From Halothece sp. PCC 7418 (lineage in GTDB: Bacteria > Cyanobacteriota > Cyanobacteriia > Cyanobacteriales > Rubidibacteraceae), in assembly GCF_000317635.1 (NCBI RefSeq), contig NC_019779.1, positions 1,860,001 through 1,924,000 on the forward strand: a DNA stretch of 64,000 nucleotides. Direction: 5' to 3'. This document shows, piece after piece, positions 7,264 through 15,457 of the stretch. Under the pieces are notes generated by a model that was given only the letters and a program-made list of their open reading frames with translations, was not told where the DNA came from and did not search any database. Every line of letters begins with the position of its first letter. Position 1 is the stretch's first letter. A program made the position numbers and the translations under genes.

Positions 7264-8655
7264 ATGACCATCAAAACCGTTGAATTCAACACCGAACTTT
7301 TAAAAAAATACGCTCGTGCTTTACCTCGTTACACCAGTTATCCTCCCGCAACTGAATTAACAGAAACCTTTGATCCGCAAGCCTTTACCAATGCGATTCA
7401 AGTGGGGAATAAAAGCCAAACGCCTCTCTCGTTATATTGTCATATCCCTTTTTGTGAAACGCCCTGTTACTTTTGCGGTTGTAATACCCTGATTACGCAA
7501 AAGAAAGAATTTGCTGAACCCTATTTAGATTATGTTTTCAGAAATATTGATCAAGTGGCTGGTTTAGTCGATTCTAAACGGAAAGTCAACCAATTGCACT
7601 GGGGAGGCGGAACGCCAAACTATCTTAATTTAGAACAAGTGGAAAAGTTATGGACGAAGATGAGTGAGACTTTTCCCTTTGAAGAAAATGCAGAAGTTTC
7701 TATTGAGATTAATCCCAAATATGTAGATAAAAATTATCTGTTGTTCCTGCGGGGTTTAGGCTTTAATCGCATTAGCTTCGGGATTCAAGATTTTAACCCA
7801 GAAGTGCAAACGGCGATTAATCGGGTGCAAACCGAAACCATGCTATTTAATGTCATGGATTGGATTCGAGAAGCAGGGTTTGAAAGTGTGAATGTTGATT
7901 TAGTTTATGGTTTACCCTATCAAACGTTAGAAACGTTCCGCAAAACCATTGATAAAACCGTTGAATTAAATCCAGATCGCATTGCAGTGTTTAGTTTTGC
8001 TTATGTTCCTTGGTTAAAACCCGTACAAAAACGACTTCCTGAAACTGCTTTACCGAATAGCGAAGAGAAGTTAAGAATCTTGCGGATGTCCATTGAAGAA
8101 TTGACTTCTCAAGGGTATGTTTTTATTGGGATGGATCATTTTGCCAAACCTGATGATGAACTCGCGATCGCGCAACGAAGAGGAGAATTACATCGCAATT
8201 TCCAAGGCTATACGACTAAACCTGAATCCGATTTACTCTCCTTCGGAATGACGGGAATTAGTATGTTGCATGATGTCTTTACTCAAAACCACAAACGCAT
8301 CAAAGACTATTATCGCGACATTGACGAAAACAAATTTCCCATCGCGAAAGGAGTTCAAATCCACGAAGAAGACCATTTACGACAAGCAATTATTGTCGAA
8401 TTAATGTGTCAATTTCATATCTCACCCCAACGGTTAGAAGAGAAATATAACATCAAACTGGAGGCAAAATTCTCAGACTATTTTGCTTCTGAATTTGCGG
8501 AATTAAAAGAACTCGCAAAAGATGGCTTAGTCGAAGTTCAAGGGGAAGAAATTGAAGTGACCCCAATCGGGCGACTTTTAATTCGGAACATTGCTAGCGT
8601 TTTTGATACGTACTTAAAACAACGGCAACAAAAAGCCTTTTCTCAATCAATTTAA
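7264..8655 (+). CDS. hemN: Oxygen-independent coproporphyrinogen III oxidase (HemN)
   Basis: A 463-residue radical SAM enzyme that decarboxylates coproporphyrinogen III to protoporphyrinogen IX without O2. The CxxxCxxC cluster ligands are C64, C68 and C71 in HIPFCETPCYFC, with the extra C73 of HemN-type proteins (GCN). RYTSYPPATEL at the N-terminus and HWGGGTPNYL are HemN hallmarks, and NVDLVYGLPYQT and GMDHFAKPDDELA confirm coproporphyrinogen oxidase over HemW. It follows heme oxygenase on the same strand, 272 bp away across repeats. Together with acsF and ho it keeps tetrapyrrole synthesis going at low oxygen. Confidence 0.94.
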   Translation: MTIKTVEFNTELLKKYARALPRYTSYPPATELTETFDPQAFTNAIQVGNKSQTPLSLYCHIPFCETPCYFCGCNTLITQKKEFAEPYLDYVFRNIDQVAGLVDSKRKVNQLHWGGGTPNYLNLEQVEKLWTKMSETFPFEENAEVSIEINPKYVDKNYLLFLRGLGFNRISFGIQDFNPEVQTAINRVQTETMLFNVMDWIREAGFESVNVDLVYGLPYQTLETFRKTIDKTVELNPDRIAVFSFAYVPWLKPVQKRLPETALPNSEEKLRILRMSIEELTSQGYVFIGMDHFAKPDDELAIAQRRGELHRNFQGYTTKPESDLLSFGMTGISMLHDVFTQNHKRIKDYYRDIDENKFPIAKGVQIHEEDHLRQAIIVELMCQFHISPQRLEEKYNIKLEAKFSDYFASEFAELKELAKDGLVEVQGEEIEVTPIGRLLIRNIASVFDTYLKQRQQKAFSQSI

Positions 8656-8679
8656 GGGTGAAGTAAAACGGCTGTAATC

Positions 8680-8787
8680 ATAGCAATCCTAAATCAATTG
8701 TCAATTATCCCCCCTTCACCTTAGAAAGGGGGGGAAACAAGGGAAAATCAATAAATCAAGTTGTTACGAATCAATGAGGACTGCTAT
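8680..8787. mobile_element. MITE-like element overlapping the 3' end of the Cu-ATPase gene
   Basis: A 108 bp element with imperfect terminal inverted repeats (ATAGCAATCCTAAATC at the left; ATAGCAGTCCTCATTGA read from the right) and a central C-run/G-run hairpin (CCCCCCTT...AAAGGGGGG). The same element type is at 11212-11324. Its right terminus encodes the last five residues and stop codon of the ATPase gene. The hairpin between the converging hemN and ATPase genes may also terminate transcription. Confidence 0.65.
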
Positions 8788-11065
8788 AGACTTGATCTTC
8801 AAAGTTCCGCAAGCGTAACGCATTCGTTAAGACTGAAACTGAACTAAACGCCATTGCTGCACCCGCAATAATTGGGTTTAATAACCAACCGAAAATCGGG
8901 TATAAAATTCCTGCTGCAATGGGAATTCCTGCAACATTATAAATAAAGGCAAAAAAGAGATTTTGACGAATATTAGTCATTGTGGCACGACTCAGCGCGA
9001 TCGCGGTGACAATGCCTTGTAAATCCCCAGAAATCAGCGTAATATCAGAAGTGGTAATGGCAATATCGGTTCCCGTTCCAATGGCGAGACCAATATCTGC
9101 TTGGGCTAAAGCTGGTGCATCATTAATGCCATCCCCCACCATGGCGACCGTTTTGCCTTCTTGCTGTAAGCTAACAATATGATCTGCTTTTTGATCGGGG
9201 CGCACTTGCGACATCACGCGAGGAATCCCCACTTGTTGCGCGATCGCGCTGGCGGTTTTTTCATTATCTCCCGTAATCATCACCACTTCTAACCCCAGTT
9301 TCCGCAGAGATTTCACCGCGTCTGCTGAAGAGGGTTTCAGCGTATCCGCTAGGGCGATAATCCCTTCTAAAGTGTCATCCACTGCAACCCAAATCACCGT
9401 TTTCCCATCCGCTTCCCAGTCACTGGCTTTTTCCGTGAATTGATCCGTTTGAATCCCCAATTCCTCAAACCAACGGGCGGTTCCCACCCGCACTTGTCGA
9501 TCCGAAACAGTTGCTTCTACCCCACTCCCAGCAATGGCGTTAAAATTCTCCACCGTTCCCTTTAAATCAACTTCTTGCGCTTTTGCATACTCCACCACCG
9601 CTTCAGCAAGAGGATGTTCTGACTGTTGTTCCACTAACCCCACTAAACGCAGTAACTTTAACTCATTTTGATTCGCTGTTCCGAAAGTGGTGACAAAATC
9701 CGTAACACTAGGTTTTCCTTCCGTCAGCGTTCCTGTTTTATCTAACACCACCGTTTGCAGTTTATGGGCGGTTTCGAGGCTTTCCGCACTTTTAATTAAA
9801 ATCCCATTTTCCGCCCCTTTTCCCGTTCCCACCATAACGGATGTCGGTGTGGCTAAGCCTAACGCGCAAGGACAAGCAATAATCAGCACTGCTACCATAT
9901 TAATTAACGCGAGAGTGAGATTCCCCATGATGTTAAACCAGAGGAGGAAGGTAGTCAGCGCGATCGCGATAACAACGGGAACAAACCAACCCGTCACCTG
10001 ATCGGCTAATTTCTGAATCGGGGCTTTGGAACCTTGCGCCTGTTGTACCAGTTGCACAATCTGCGAGAGTACCGTATCTTTTCCCACACGAGTCGCGCGA
10101 AACTGAAAACTTCCCGTCTTATTCAGCGTTGATCCCACGACTTCCTCACCCGCAGACTTTTGCACGGGGATACTTTCTCCAGTTACCATACTTTCGTCAA
10201 TGGTGGAACTCCCTTCGATCACTTCCCCATCCACTGGAATTTTTTCCCCAGGACGAACCACCACAACATCCCCCACTTGCACATCTTGAATGGGAATATC
10301 TTTCGTTTCTCCATCACGAATCACACGGGCGGATCGCGCTTGTAAGCCAATTAACTTCCGAATCGCTGCTGAGGTTTCCCCACGCGCCCGATTTTCCATG
10401 AAACGCCCCACCAAAATCAGGGTAATAATCACCGCAGCACTTTCGTAATAGACTTGTGGCGTTAACCCTTGCTGAATCAGAAAATCATCAAATAGCGTCG
10501 CAAACAGGGAATAAAAATAAGCAGCACTAGTTCCTAAAACAATTAAGGTGTCCATCGTTGCAGCGCGATGGCGAAACGCTTTCCAAGCATTGCGATAAAA
10601 CTGATAGCCACACCAAAACTGAACCGGCGTTGTCAGTAAAAACTGTAACCAATAATTATGCAGCCAAGCGGGAATGAAGGGAATATCCAACCCTGTCATC
10701 ATTGGGAGAGAACCCACAATCAGGATAATTGAAATTACCCCACCGACCGTCATTTTACGAATTAAATCTTTTGATTCCGCTTCTCGCGCCACGATTTCCG
10801 CATCGCCTCTTCCCGCCATCATTTCATTTTGAGAATAAACGGAAGCGCCATAGCCCGCATTTTCTACTGCATGGGTAATGGTTTCAACACTGGTTTGTTG
10901 GGGATTAAATTGAACGGTTGCTTGTTCAGCGGCAAAGTTGACCTCGCATTCTTCCACCCCAGAGACATGACTAATCGCCTTTTCAATGGCGTTTGCACAA
11001 CCGGCGCAACTCATCCCTTCCAGTTTCAGCGTGGTTTTTTCGGTTTCTAACTTATTTGTGGTCAT
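8771..11065 (-). CDS. copA: Cu(+)-transporting P1B-type ATPase
   Basis: A 764-residue P1B-1 ATPase. In order: an N-terminal metal-binding domain with C20-x-x-C23 (GMSCAGC), the A-domain TGES, the intramembrane CPC motif at residues 398-400 (ACPCALG), the [11 protein letters not shown] phosphorylation site, the SEHPLAEA motif of the nucleotide domain and [10 protein letters not shown], then [14 protein letters not shown] in the last helices, typical of Cu(I) pumps. Cyanobacteria have a plasma-membrane CtaA and thylakoid PacS; this one may be PacS-, CtaA- or export-type CopA. A CueR-type promoter lies directly upstream, so it is expected to be copper-induced and to export Cu(I). The C-terminal YSSPH is contributed by a repeat element. 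Confidence 0.93.
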   Translation of the reverse strand: MTTNKLETEKTTLKLEGMSCAGCANAIEKAISHVSGVEECEVNFAAEQATVQFNPQQTSVETITHAVENAGYGASVYSQNEMMAGRGDAEIVAREAESKDLIRKMTVGGVISIILIVGSLPMMTGLDIPFIPAWLHNYWLQFLLTTPVQFWCGYQFYRNAWKAFRHRAATMDTLIVLGTSAAYFYSLFATLFDDFLIQQGLTPQVYYESAAVIITLILVGRFMENRARGETSAAIRKLIGLQARSARVIRDGETKDIPIQDVQVGDVVVVRPGEKIPVDGEVIEGSSTIDESMVTGESIPVQKSAGEEVVGSTLNKTGSFQFRATRVGKDTVLSQIVQLVQQAQGSKAPIQKLADQVTGWFVPVVIAIALTTFLLWFNIMGNLTLALINMVAVLIIACPCALGLATPTSVMVGTGKGAENGILIKSAESLETAHKLQTVVLDKTGTLTEGKPSVTDFVTTFGTANQNELKLLRLVGLVEQQSEHPLAEAVVEYAKAQEVDLKGTVENFNAIAGSGVEATVSDRQVRVGTARWFEELGIQTDQFTEKASDWEADGKTVIWVAVDDTLEGIIALADTLKPSSADAVKSLRKLGLEVVMITGDNEKTASAIAQQVGIPRVMSQVRPDQKADHIVSLQQEGKTVAMVGDGINDAPALAQADIGLAIGTGTDIAITTSDITLISGDLQGIVTAIALSRATMTNIRQNLFFAFIYNVAGIPIAAGILYPIFGWLLNPIIAGAAMAFSSVSVLTNALRLRNFEDQVYSSPH

Positions 11066-11092
11066 GACATCATCCCCGTCAGCGCTGGTTCT

Positions 11093-11124
11093 ATCTTAAA
11101 GTCTCCAGTGGGCTGGAGAGTCAA
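11093..11124 (-). promoter_or_regulatory. CueR/MerR-type promoter of the Cu-ATPase gene
   Basis: On the minus strand a TTGACT -35 box (11124-11119) is followed by 20 bp containing the dyad CTCCAG-CCCA-CTGGAG and a TAAGAT -10 box (11098-11093). An over-long spacer filled by a dyad is the hallmark of MerR-family activation. A CueR-like gene lies 3 kb away and two further promoters of the same design occur at 13466 and 24724. Confidence 0.75.
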
Positions 11125-11211
11125 ATAATATCAAATTGATCTAATGTTAGGTACAAATTGTATTGAGGAGGGGCGGGAAACGGTAGAAGGGTTAACAAAA
11201 TATCATCTGCT

Positions 11212-11324
11212 ATAGCAGTTCTAAATCATTCGTAAAAAGTTGATTAACCGTTCCCCCCTTACGAACCGGAGCGAAGTGAGGAGGGCGAGGGAGGATTAAT
11301 TTACAATTTATTTGGGATTGCTAT
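11212..11324. mobile_element. MITE-like element, ATAGCA termini
   Basis: A 113 bp element whose 25 bp ends form an imperfect inverted repeat (19 of 25 positions match by hand): ATAGCAGTTCTAAATC at the left and ATAGCAATCCCAAATA read from the right. The interior has a CCCCCCTTACGAAC block and its G-rich counterpart. Partial relatives lie near 48873 and 48964. Confidence 0.65.
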
Positions 11325-11368
11325 ATTATTTTTATAAAATACTTTAGCATTCTATTCTTAGGGTTTGA

Positions 11369-11554
11369 CTTGAAAAACTTAACCAGCAAAGTGAACCTCT
11401 AGAAAAATTGTTGGTGAATGCTTTACAGGATTACTTAGACAAAAAAAGGTTCGATCATAGTAAAACATGGGAATTATGCGGTAGTTTGAAAGTCACTGAT
11501 GAAAATCAAGATCAGACTAACTATGCTGAAAGAATTGATCAAGATCTGTATTAA
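11369..11554 (+). pseudogene. Antitoxin remnant preceding a PIN gene
   Basis: An open frame ending 2 bp before the PIN gene start reads LEKLNQQSEPLEKLLVNALQ then DYLDKKRF and a C-terminal KVTDENQDQTNYAERIDQDL. The acidic tail and position are those of a VapB-like antitoxin. The start region is gone: a stop codon precedes the first Leu and no ATG exists, so the N-terminal DNA-binding part has been lost. Confidence 0.55.
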
Positions 11555-11556
11555 AA

Positions 11557-11967
11557 ATGACTGAACCAGAGATTATTGTTGATACTTCAGCGTTAATTGC
11601 TTTTTTAGTAAGCTCTGAAACCCATCATCAAACTGCTAAAGAGTATATTCTCAATCATCCCTATCAGGAATGGATTATTTTAGAAACCGTATTTAATGAA
11701 ACAGTTACTTGGATTCGGACAAGAGTTTCTAGTCAAGCATCAGTTGAAGTGGGTGAAATTTTATGAAAGGAACATAACTATGTTCATATTTCAGATCAAG
11801 ATGATGAAGACATTTGGATAACTTTTCGTAAATATGATGATAAGAAATGGAGTTATACAGATTGTTCTTTATTAGTGATGGCTCATCGCCTAAATATTTT
11901 TGAAGTTTTTACCTTTGATGCACATATCCGTCAAATGTCAGGTTTAGGAATTATTTCCGTTCCCTGA
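11557..11967 (+). pseudogene. PIN-domain (VapC-like) toxin with an in-frame stop
   Basis: Translation gives a complete PIN domain interrupted by one TGA at 11764. The first part has IIVDTSALIAFL with the first Asp and ILETVFNETVTWI with the Glu. After the stop the same frame continues KEHNYVHISDQDDED, then KWSYTDCSLLVMAHRLNI and VFTFDAHIRQMSGL, which contain the third and fourth acidic sites. A single substitution inactivated it. The cognate antitoxin just upstream is also truncated, so this VapBC-like module is dead. Confidence 0.85.
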
Positions 11968-12002
11968 GGATAGTAATCAAAAAGTTGTAGCATGATAATT
12001 TT

Positions 12003-13433
12003 TTATCCATTCATTACAATAATTCCCATCATACCTAAATCTTCATGATCTAAAATATGGCAATGATAAACCGTTTTTCCCGCAAAATCTTGAAAGGGAA
12101 TCCGAATGCGGACGCTTTCTCCTCTCGGGACTAAAACCGTATCTTTCCAAGTTGCATTACTAACTGGTTTTCCATTTTTACTCACCACTTGAAAGCGATT
12201 GGTATGTAAATGAAAGGGATGATCCATCACCCCGGTATTAATAATTTCCCAATCTTCTACGGTGTCTAAACTGACTCGCGTATCAACTCGGCGTGGATCA
12301 AAGGCTTGTCCATTAATTAAAAACTGCATTCCTCGACCTGGAAACATCCCATGATTGAGTGTAAACTGACGGACTGTTTTCGGTTTGGGTAAGGTTTCTA
12401 CAGCAATCAGCTTTTGCGGTAAGGGTAAGGACTCAATTTCTCCTGAATAGCGAATTGTGGCGAGTGTTTGTGGTTCATTGTTTTGATTTCTTCCTCCTCC
12501 CATCATCCCACGTCCCATCATACCGCCACCCATCATTCCCATCCCAACACGATTGTAGGGTAAATTCAACAGTCGATAGTTTCCTGGTGTCTGATTTCCT
12601 TTAACTAAAACCTCCGCACGTTCTCCAGGGGAAAGCAATATTTCTGATAATTCTACAGGAGAAGAGGTTGCACCGCCATCAGTTGCAATGAGATAAAAGG
12701 GATGATTCTCTAACTGTAAGCGATAGAAACGAGAAGTGGAAGCATTGACAAAACGCAGTCTTAATAACCCACCAGAAGGAAGGGAAAACGAGGGATTAAC
12801 CTTGCCATTCACAGTTACCGTTGATCCTTCTCTCCCCATCATTAGACCCATTCTAGATGAGCGACCATCGAGATCAAAGTCTTTGAGAAAGACAAATTCT
12901 TCCTTGGCTTGTTTTACCTCTGGAATGTTATCTAATTCGCCACGCACCACCAAAATTCCGCCTAACCCGCCAAACACCTGATCCGCAACATAGCCATGTA
13001 AATGAGGATGATAATAGCCTGTTGTGCTGTAATGATTCTCGGGGATCTTAAATTCATAGGTGTAGCTTTCTCCTGGGGAGAGGGAAAGAAATATATTATC
13101 GGCTGGTTCTTGTGGAGAAATATGTAACCCGTGATAATGGAGATTAGTCGGTTGAGATAAGCGATTTTTGGCGCGAATGCGAACTTGATCCCCTGAACGA
13201 ACTTCTAAACGAGGACCTGGAATTTGCCCGTTATAACTGAGTAAGTTTCCTTGTTTTCCGCCAAAAGAGAAGGAATTAGAAGCGAGATCGAGATCAACTT
13301 CTAACAGTCCATTTTTGCTCTTTAAAACAGTAGCAGAGGAAGCATTACTTTCAGTTTGTGGCGTTGCACACTGGCTGAGTAAAACCCCCGTTAAAGTGCT
13401 ACCACTGAGAATTAAAAACTGTCGGCGTTGCAT
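12003..13433 (-). CDS. Multicopper oxidase, methionine-rich (CueO-like)
   Basis: A 476-residue three-cupredoxin-domain oxidase. The N-terminus has a twin-arginine signal (RRQFLILSG) with a possible lipobox (LLSQC). The copper ligand motifs are HYHGLH, HPHLHG, HPFHLHTNRFQV and HCHILDHEDLGMM, covering the trinuclear centre and T1 site; the usual H-W-H-G is H-Y-H-G here. A methionine/glycine-rich loop (GMGMMGGGMMGRGMMGGG) near residues 295-315 resembles the Cu(I)-binding insert of CueO. It probably oxidises Cu(I) to the less toxic Cu(II) in the periplasm. The upstream CueR-type promoter supports copper induction. Confidence 0.92.
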   Translation of the reverse strand: MQRRQFLILSGSTLTGVLLSQCATPQTESNASSATVLKSKNGLLEVDLDLASNSFSFGGKQGNLLSYNGQIPGPRLEVRSGDQVRIRAKNRLSQPTNLHYHGLHISPQEPADNIFLSLSPGESYTYEFKIPENHYSTTGYYHPHLHGYVADQVFGGLGGILVVRGELDNIPEVKQAKEEFVFLKDFDLDGRSSRMGLMMGREGSTVTVNGKVNPSFSLPSGGLLRLRFVNASTSRFYRLQLENHPFYLIATDGGATSSPVELSEILLSPGERAEVLVKGNQTPGNYRLLNLPYNRVGMGMMGGGMMGRGMMGGGRNQNNEPQTLATIRYSGEIESLPLPQKLIAVETLPKPKTVRQFTLNHGMFPGRGMQFLINGQAFDPRRVDTRVSLDTVEDWEIINTGVMDHPFHLHTNRFQVVSKNGKPVSNATWKDTVLVPRGESVRIRIPFQDFAGKTVYHCHILDHEDLGMMGIIVMNG

Positions 13434-13465
13434 CTTGAGTGGTTGAGGATTAATGGTTTTGCTTT

Positions 13466-13497
13466 AGTTTAAACACTCTAGTCAGGGGGAGAGTCTA
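13466..13497 (-). promoter_or_regulatory. CueR/MerR-type promoter of the multicopper oxidase gene
   Basis: Minus-strand -35 TAGACT (13497-13492), a 20 bp spacer with the dyad ACTCT...AGAGT, and -10 TAAACT (13471-13466). The spacing and dyad placement equal those upstream of the Cu-ATPase gene. Confidence 0.65.
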
Positions 13498-13520
13498 GGG
13501 TAAAAAGAAACTATTAAGTT

Positions 13521-14165
13521 TTATCCTTGAAACTGGGTAAGTAACCAAGCCCCAACTTTACTATGACTCATTTGACGAGTGCGTTGTAGTGCTGTTTCTA
13601 AAAGAGAAATATCTAATCCTGATAAGGATTGAGATTGGCTAATTCTAAAGCTACCTTCTGGATTCATTGCAAAAGCAAGAATTTTCCCTTGTTCCACATC
13701 AATAATCCAATATTCATCGACTCCTAATGCTTCATACAGCGATCGTTTATTTCCTTGATCATCAAATAGAGAGGTTTTAGCCACTTCAATCACTAGGGTT
13801 GGTGGGGGATATTGATCTAGATCAACAATGCCAATTCCCCAAGGAATCGTTTTTGCTGTTTTTCCAATATAAAAAGAGACATCGGGTTGCGCTTCCCTAA
13901 CACCTGGTTTGCGATAACTACAGTTATCATAGCCGTTCAATTCAATGTTTTTAAGGGTTGCGAAAAGATTAACTGCATAAAGAATGATACTATGATCGCT
14001 GGCGTGTTCATTGCTAACAGGTGACATTTCTAGCCTGATATGATTGCAGTAATAATAACTCTTGGTTTTTTGCTCACGCAAGCGGTCTAACACCTGTAGA
14101 TATTCCTCCCAAGTGCCAACAATCCAAGTGTCTGTGGGAATTTGAATGTTTGTTAAACGGCTCAT
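13521..14165 (-). CDS. Uma2 family (DUF820) nuclease-like protein
   Basis: A Uma2 protein of 214 residues when started at the ATG at 14165; an upstream TTG would add 12 residues but would begin on the cueR-like stop, so I prefer the ATG. Key strands are NHIRLEMSPVSNEHA, REAQPDVSFYIG with the Asp, PTLVIEVAKTSL with the Glu, and VDEYWIIDVEQGKILAF. The WEEYL start replaces the commoner EEFL. It lies between two copper genes on the same strand but has no evident copper role and is probably a passenger. Confidence 0.85.
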   Translation of the reverse strand: MSRLTNIQIPTDTWIVGTWEEYLQVLDRLREQKTKSYYYCNHIRLEMSPVSNEHASDHSIILYAVNLFATLKNIELNGYDNCSYRKPGVREAQPDVSFYIGKTAKTIPWGIGIVDLDQYPPPTLVIEVAKTSLFDDQGNKRSLYEALGVDEYWIIDVEQGKILAFAMNPEGSFRISQSQSLSGLDISLLETALQRTRQMSHSKVGAWLLTQFQG

Positions 14166-14201
14166 GGTTTGACGTTTCAGTAGTCTCTTTAAGTTTAACA
14201 A

Positions 14202-14624
14202 TTACTTAGGTTGAATAATCGGACAAACGCGATCGTCTTCTGGGGTTTCTAGAATGGGATCAGCCCCTGCTAAAAGGGATTTAATTTGAGTTTGCAGGTG
14301 TTGTAGAGCTTGAATTTGTTGGTCAATTTCAGTGACTTTATCTTGGAGTTTTTGTTTAACTTCGTGACAAGGTAACTCACCGCGATCGCGCACCTTTAAA
14401 ATTTCTCCAATCTCCTCTAAACTCATCCCTAAATGTTGCGCTTGTTTAATAAACTGCAAACGCATCAGTGTGGTTTCTTGTTCAAATAAACGAAACCCTC
14501 CGCGCGATCGTTTTACTGCATGAATTAACCCTAAATCCTCATAATAGCGAATCGTTTTCACTGACAAACCACTGCTTTTACTTAATTCCCCAATTTGGAT
14601 TAAATTAGAAACTGTCGTTGGCAT
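14202..14624 (-). CDS. MerR-family transcriptional regulator, CueR-like
   Basis: A 140-residue MerR-family activator: helix-turn-helix IGELSKSSGLSVKTIRYYED, wing RSRGGFRLFEQ, a long dimerisation helix (VKQKLQDKVTEIDQQIQALQ) and a C-terminal segment DDRVCPII. Cysteines are in GELPCHEV and RVCPI; the exact CueR C-x7-C loop is not clearly preserved, so the metal is inferred from the neighbours. I chose the ATG at 14624, which has a GAGGAG ribosome-binding sequence, over an upstream TTG. It is the likely activator of the three MerR-type promoters at 11093, 13466 and 24724. Confidence 0.85.
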   Translation of the reverse strand: MPTTVSNLIQIGELSKSSGLSVKTIRYYEDLGLIHAVKRSRGGFRLFEQETTLMRLQFIKQAQHLGMSLEEIGEILKVRDRGELPCHEVKQKLQDKVTEIDQQIQALQHLQTQIKSLLAGADPILETPEDDRVCPIIQPK

Positions 14625-14795
14625 GAATACTTTCTCCTCAATCAATTCAATCTAGGACAAGATAGAGAGGATAATATAGCGTTTCTTGATTCTGTTGAAG
14701 TACAAACTGACCAAAGAACAAAAATTGAGAATATCCTTCATCAAAATGAAAACTGCTATAGTAATTCAATCCTCTCTTACCCTTCCACAAAATAG

Positions 14796-15284
14796 CTAGG
14801 AATGCTTCTGATAAACTTCAGTTTCACCTGTTTCAGTAAACGTAAAAACAGTGTAAGGTTCTTTTATATCTCCAGATTCCATTCCCGGCGATCCAATCGG
14901 CATTCCTGGAACTGCAATTCCTGCCACATCAGGCTTTTCTCGCAATAAGCGTTTAATATCCGTTGCGGGAATATGTCCTTCTACCACATAGCCATTAATT
15001 ACTGCGGTATGGCAAGATACTAAGTTTTGAGGGACATTATGTTCACTTTTAACGGAGTTCAGGGCTTCGGTGACATTATCTTTCACTGTAAACCCTTCTT
15101 CCTTGAGATGTTCCACCCAACCATGACAACACCCGCAAGTGGGACTGCGATAGGAAGTAATTTGTAAAGTTTCGGGTGCTAAAGTATCGGTTGGAGAAGG
15201 GTTAACTGCGGTGTAAATACCAGAAATAACACTACCAGTAATTATCACTGCACCTAAAGAGAGTAGCCATTTGCGATTCAACAT
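14796..15284 (-). CDS. DUF411 periplasmic metal-binding protein
   Basis: A 162-residue DUF411 protein with an N-terminal signal anchor (LLSLGAVIITGSVISGIYTA) and the family core: SPTCGCCHGWVEHL, SCHTAVINGYVVEGHIPA and VPGMPIGSPGME. The CGCC cysteines, the His of GHIPA and the Met residues suggest copper or silver binding. DUF411 proteins are frequent in copper and heavy-metal resistance islands; the mechanism is not settled. It is transcribed divergently from the RND adaptor gene and may share its regulatory region. Confidence 0.9.
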   Translation of the reverse strand: MLNRKWLLSLGAVIITGSVISGIYTAVNPSPTDTLAPETLQITSYRSPTCGCCHGWVEHLKEEGFTVKDNVTEALNSVKSEHNVPQNLVSCHTAVINGYVVEGHIPATDIKRLLREKPDVAGIAVPGMPIGSPGMESGDIKEPYTVFTFTETGETEVYQKHS

Positions 15285-15377
15285 TGTTTTTTTATCAAGT
15301 AGCCAGTTAACGGCTTAGAATGATCCTTATTTTCTTATGTTGACATACTTAGCTTAGTTAAGCAGTAAAATTTAAAT

Positions 15378-15393
15378 TTCATCGTGATTTCAT
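15378..15393 (+). promoter_or_regulatory. Candidate CopR-type direct repeat
   Basis: TTCAT at 15378-15382 and again at 15389-15393 lie 11 bp apart, i.e. one helical turn, in the region between the DUF411 and RND adaptor genes. From memory, Synechocystis CopR recognises a TTCAT direct repeat upstream of copBAC and copMRS. The OmpR-type regulator at 21008 is the natural candidate to bind here. Confidence 0.45.
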
Positions 15394-15457
15394 ATTTGGG
15401 AATTATTGTTATAAGCAATGTAATTAGCATTGACACGATATGCCTTAGATAAAAATA

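Noticed and set aside
9687-10001. Open frames on the plus strand opposite the Cu-ATPase gene
   Set aside because: They lie inside a well-conserved gene on the other strand and look like reverse-frame shadows; no family resemblance.
13521-14165. Uma2 gene as part of the copper regulon
   Set aside because: Its own upstream region has no MerR-type promoter and Uma2 genes are scattered at random in cyanobacteria; position alone is not evidence.
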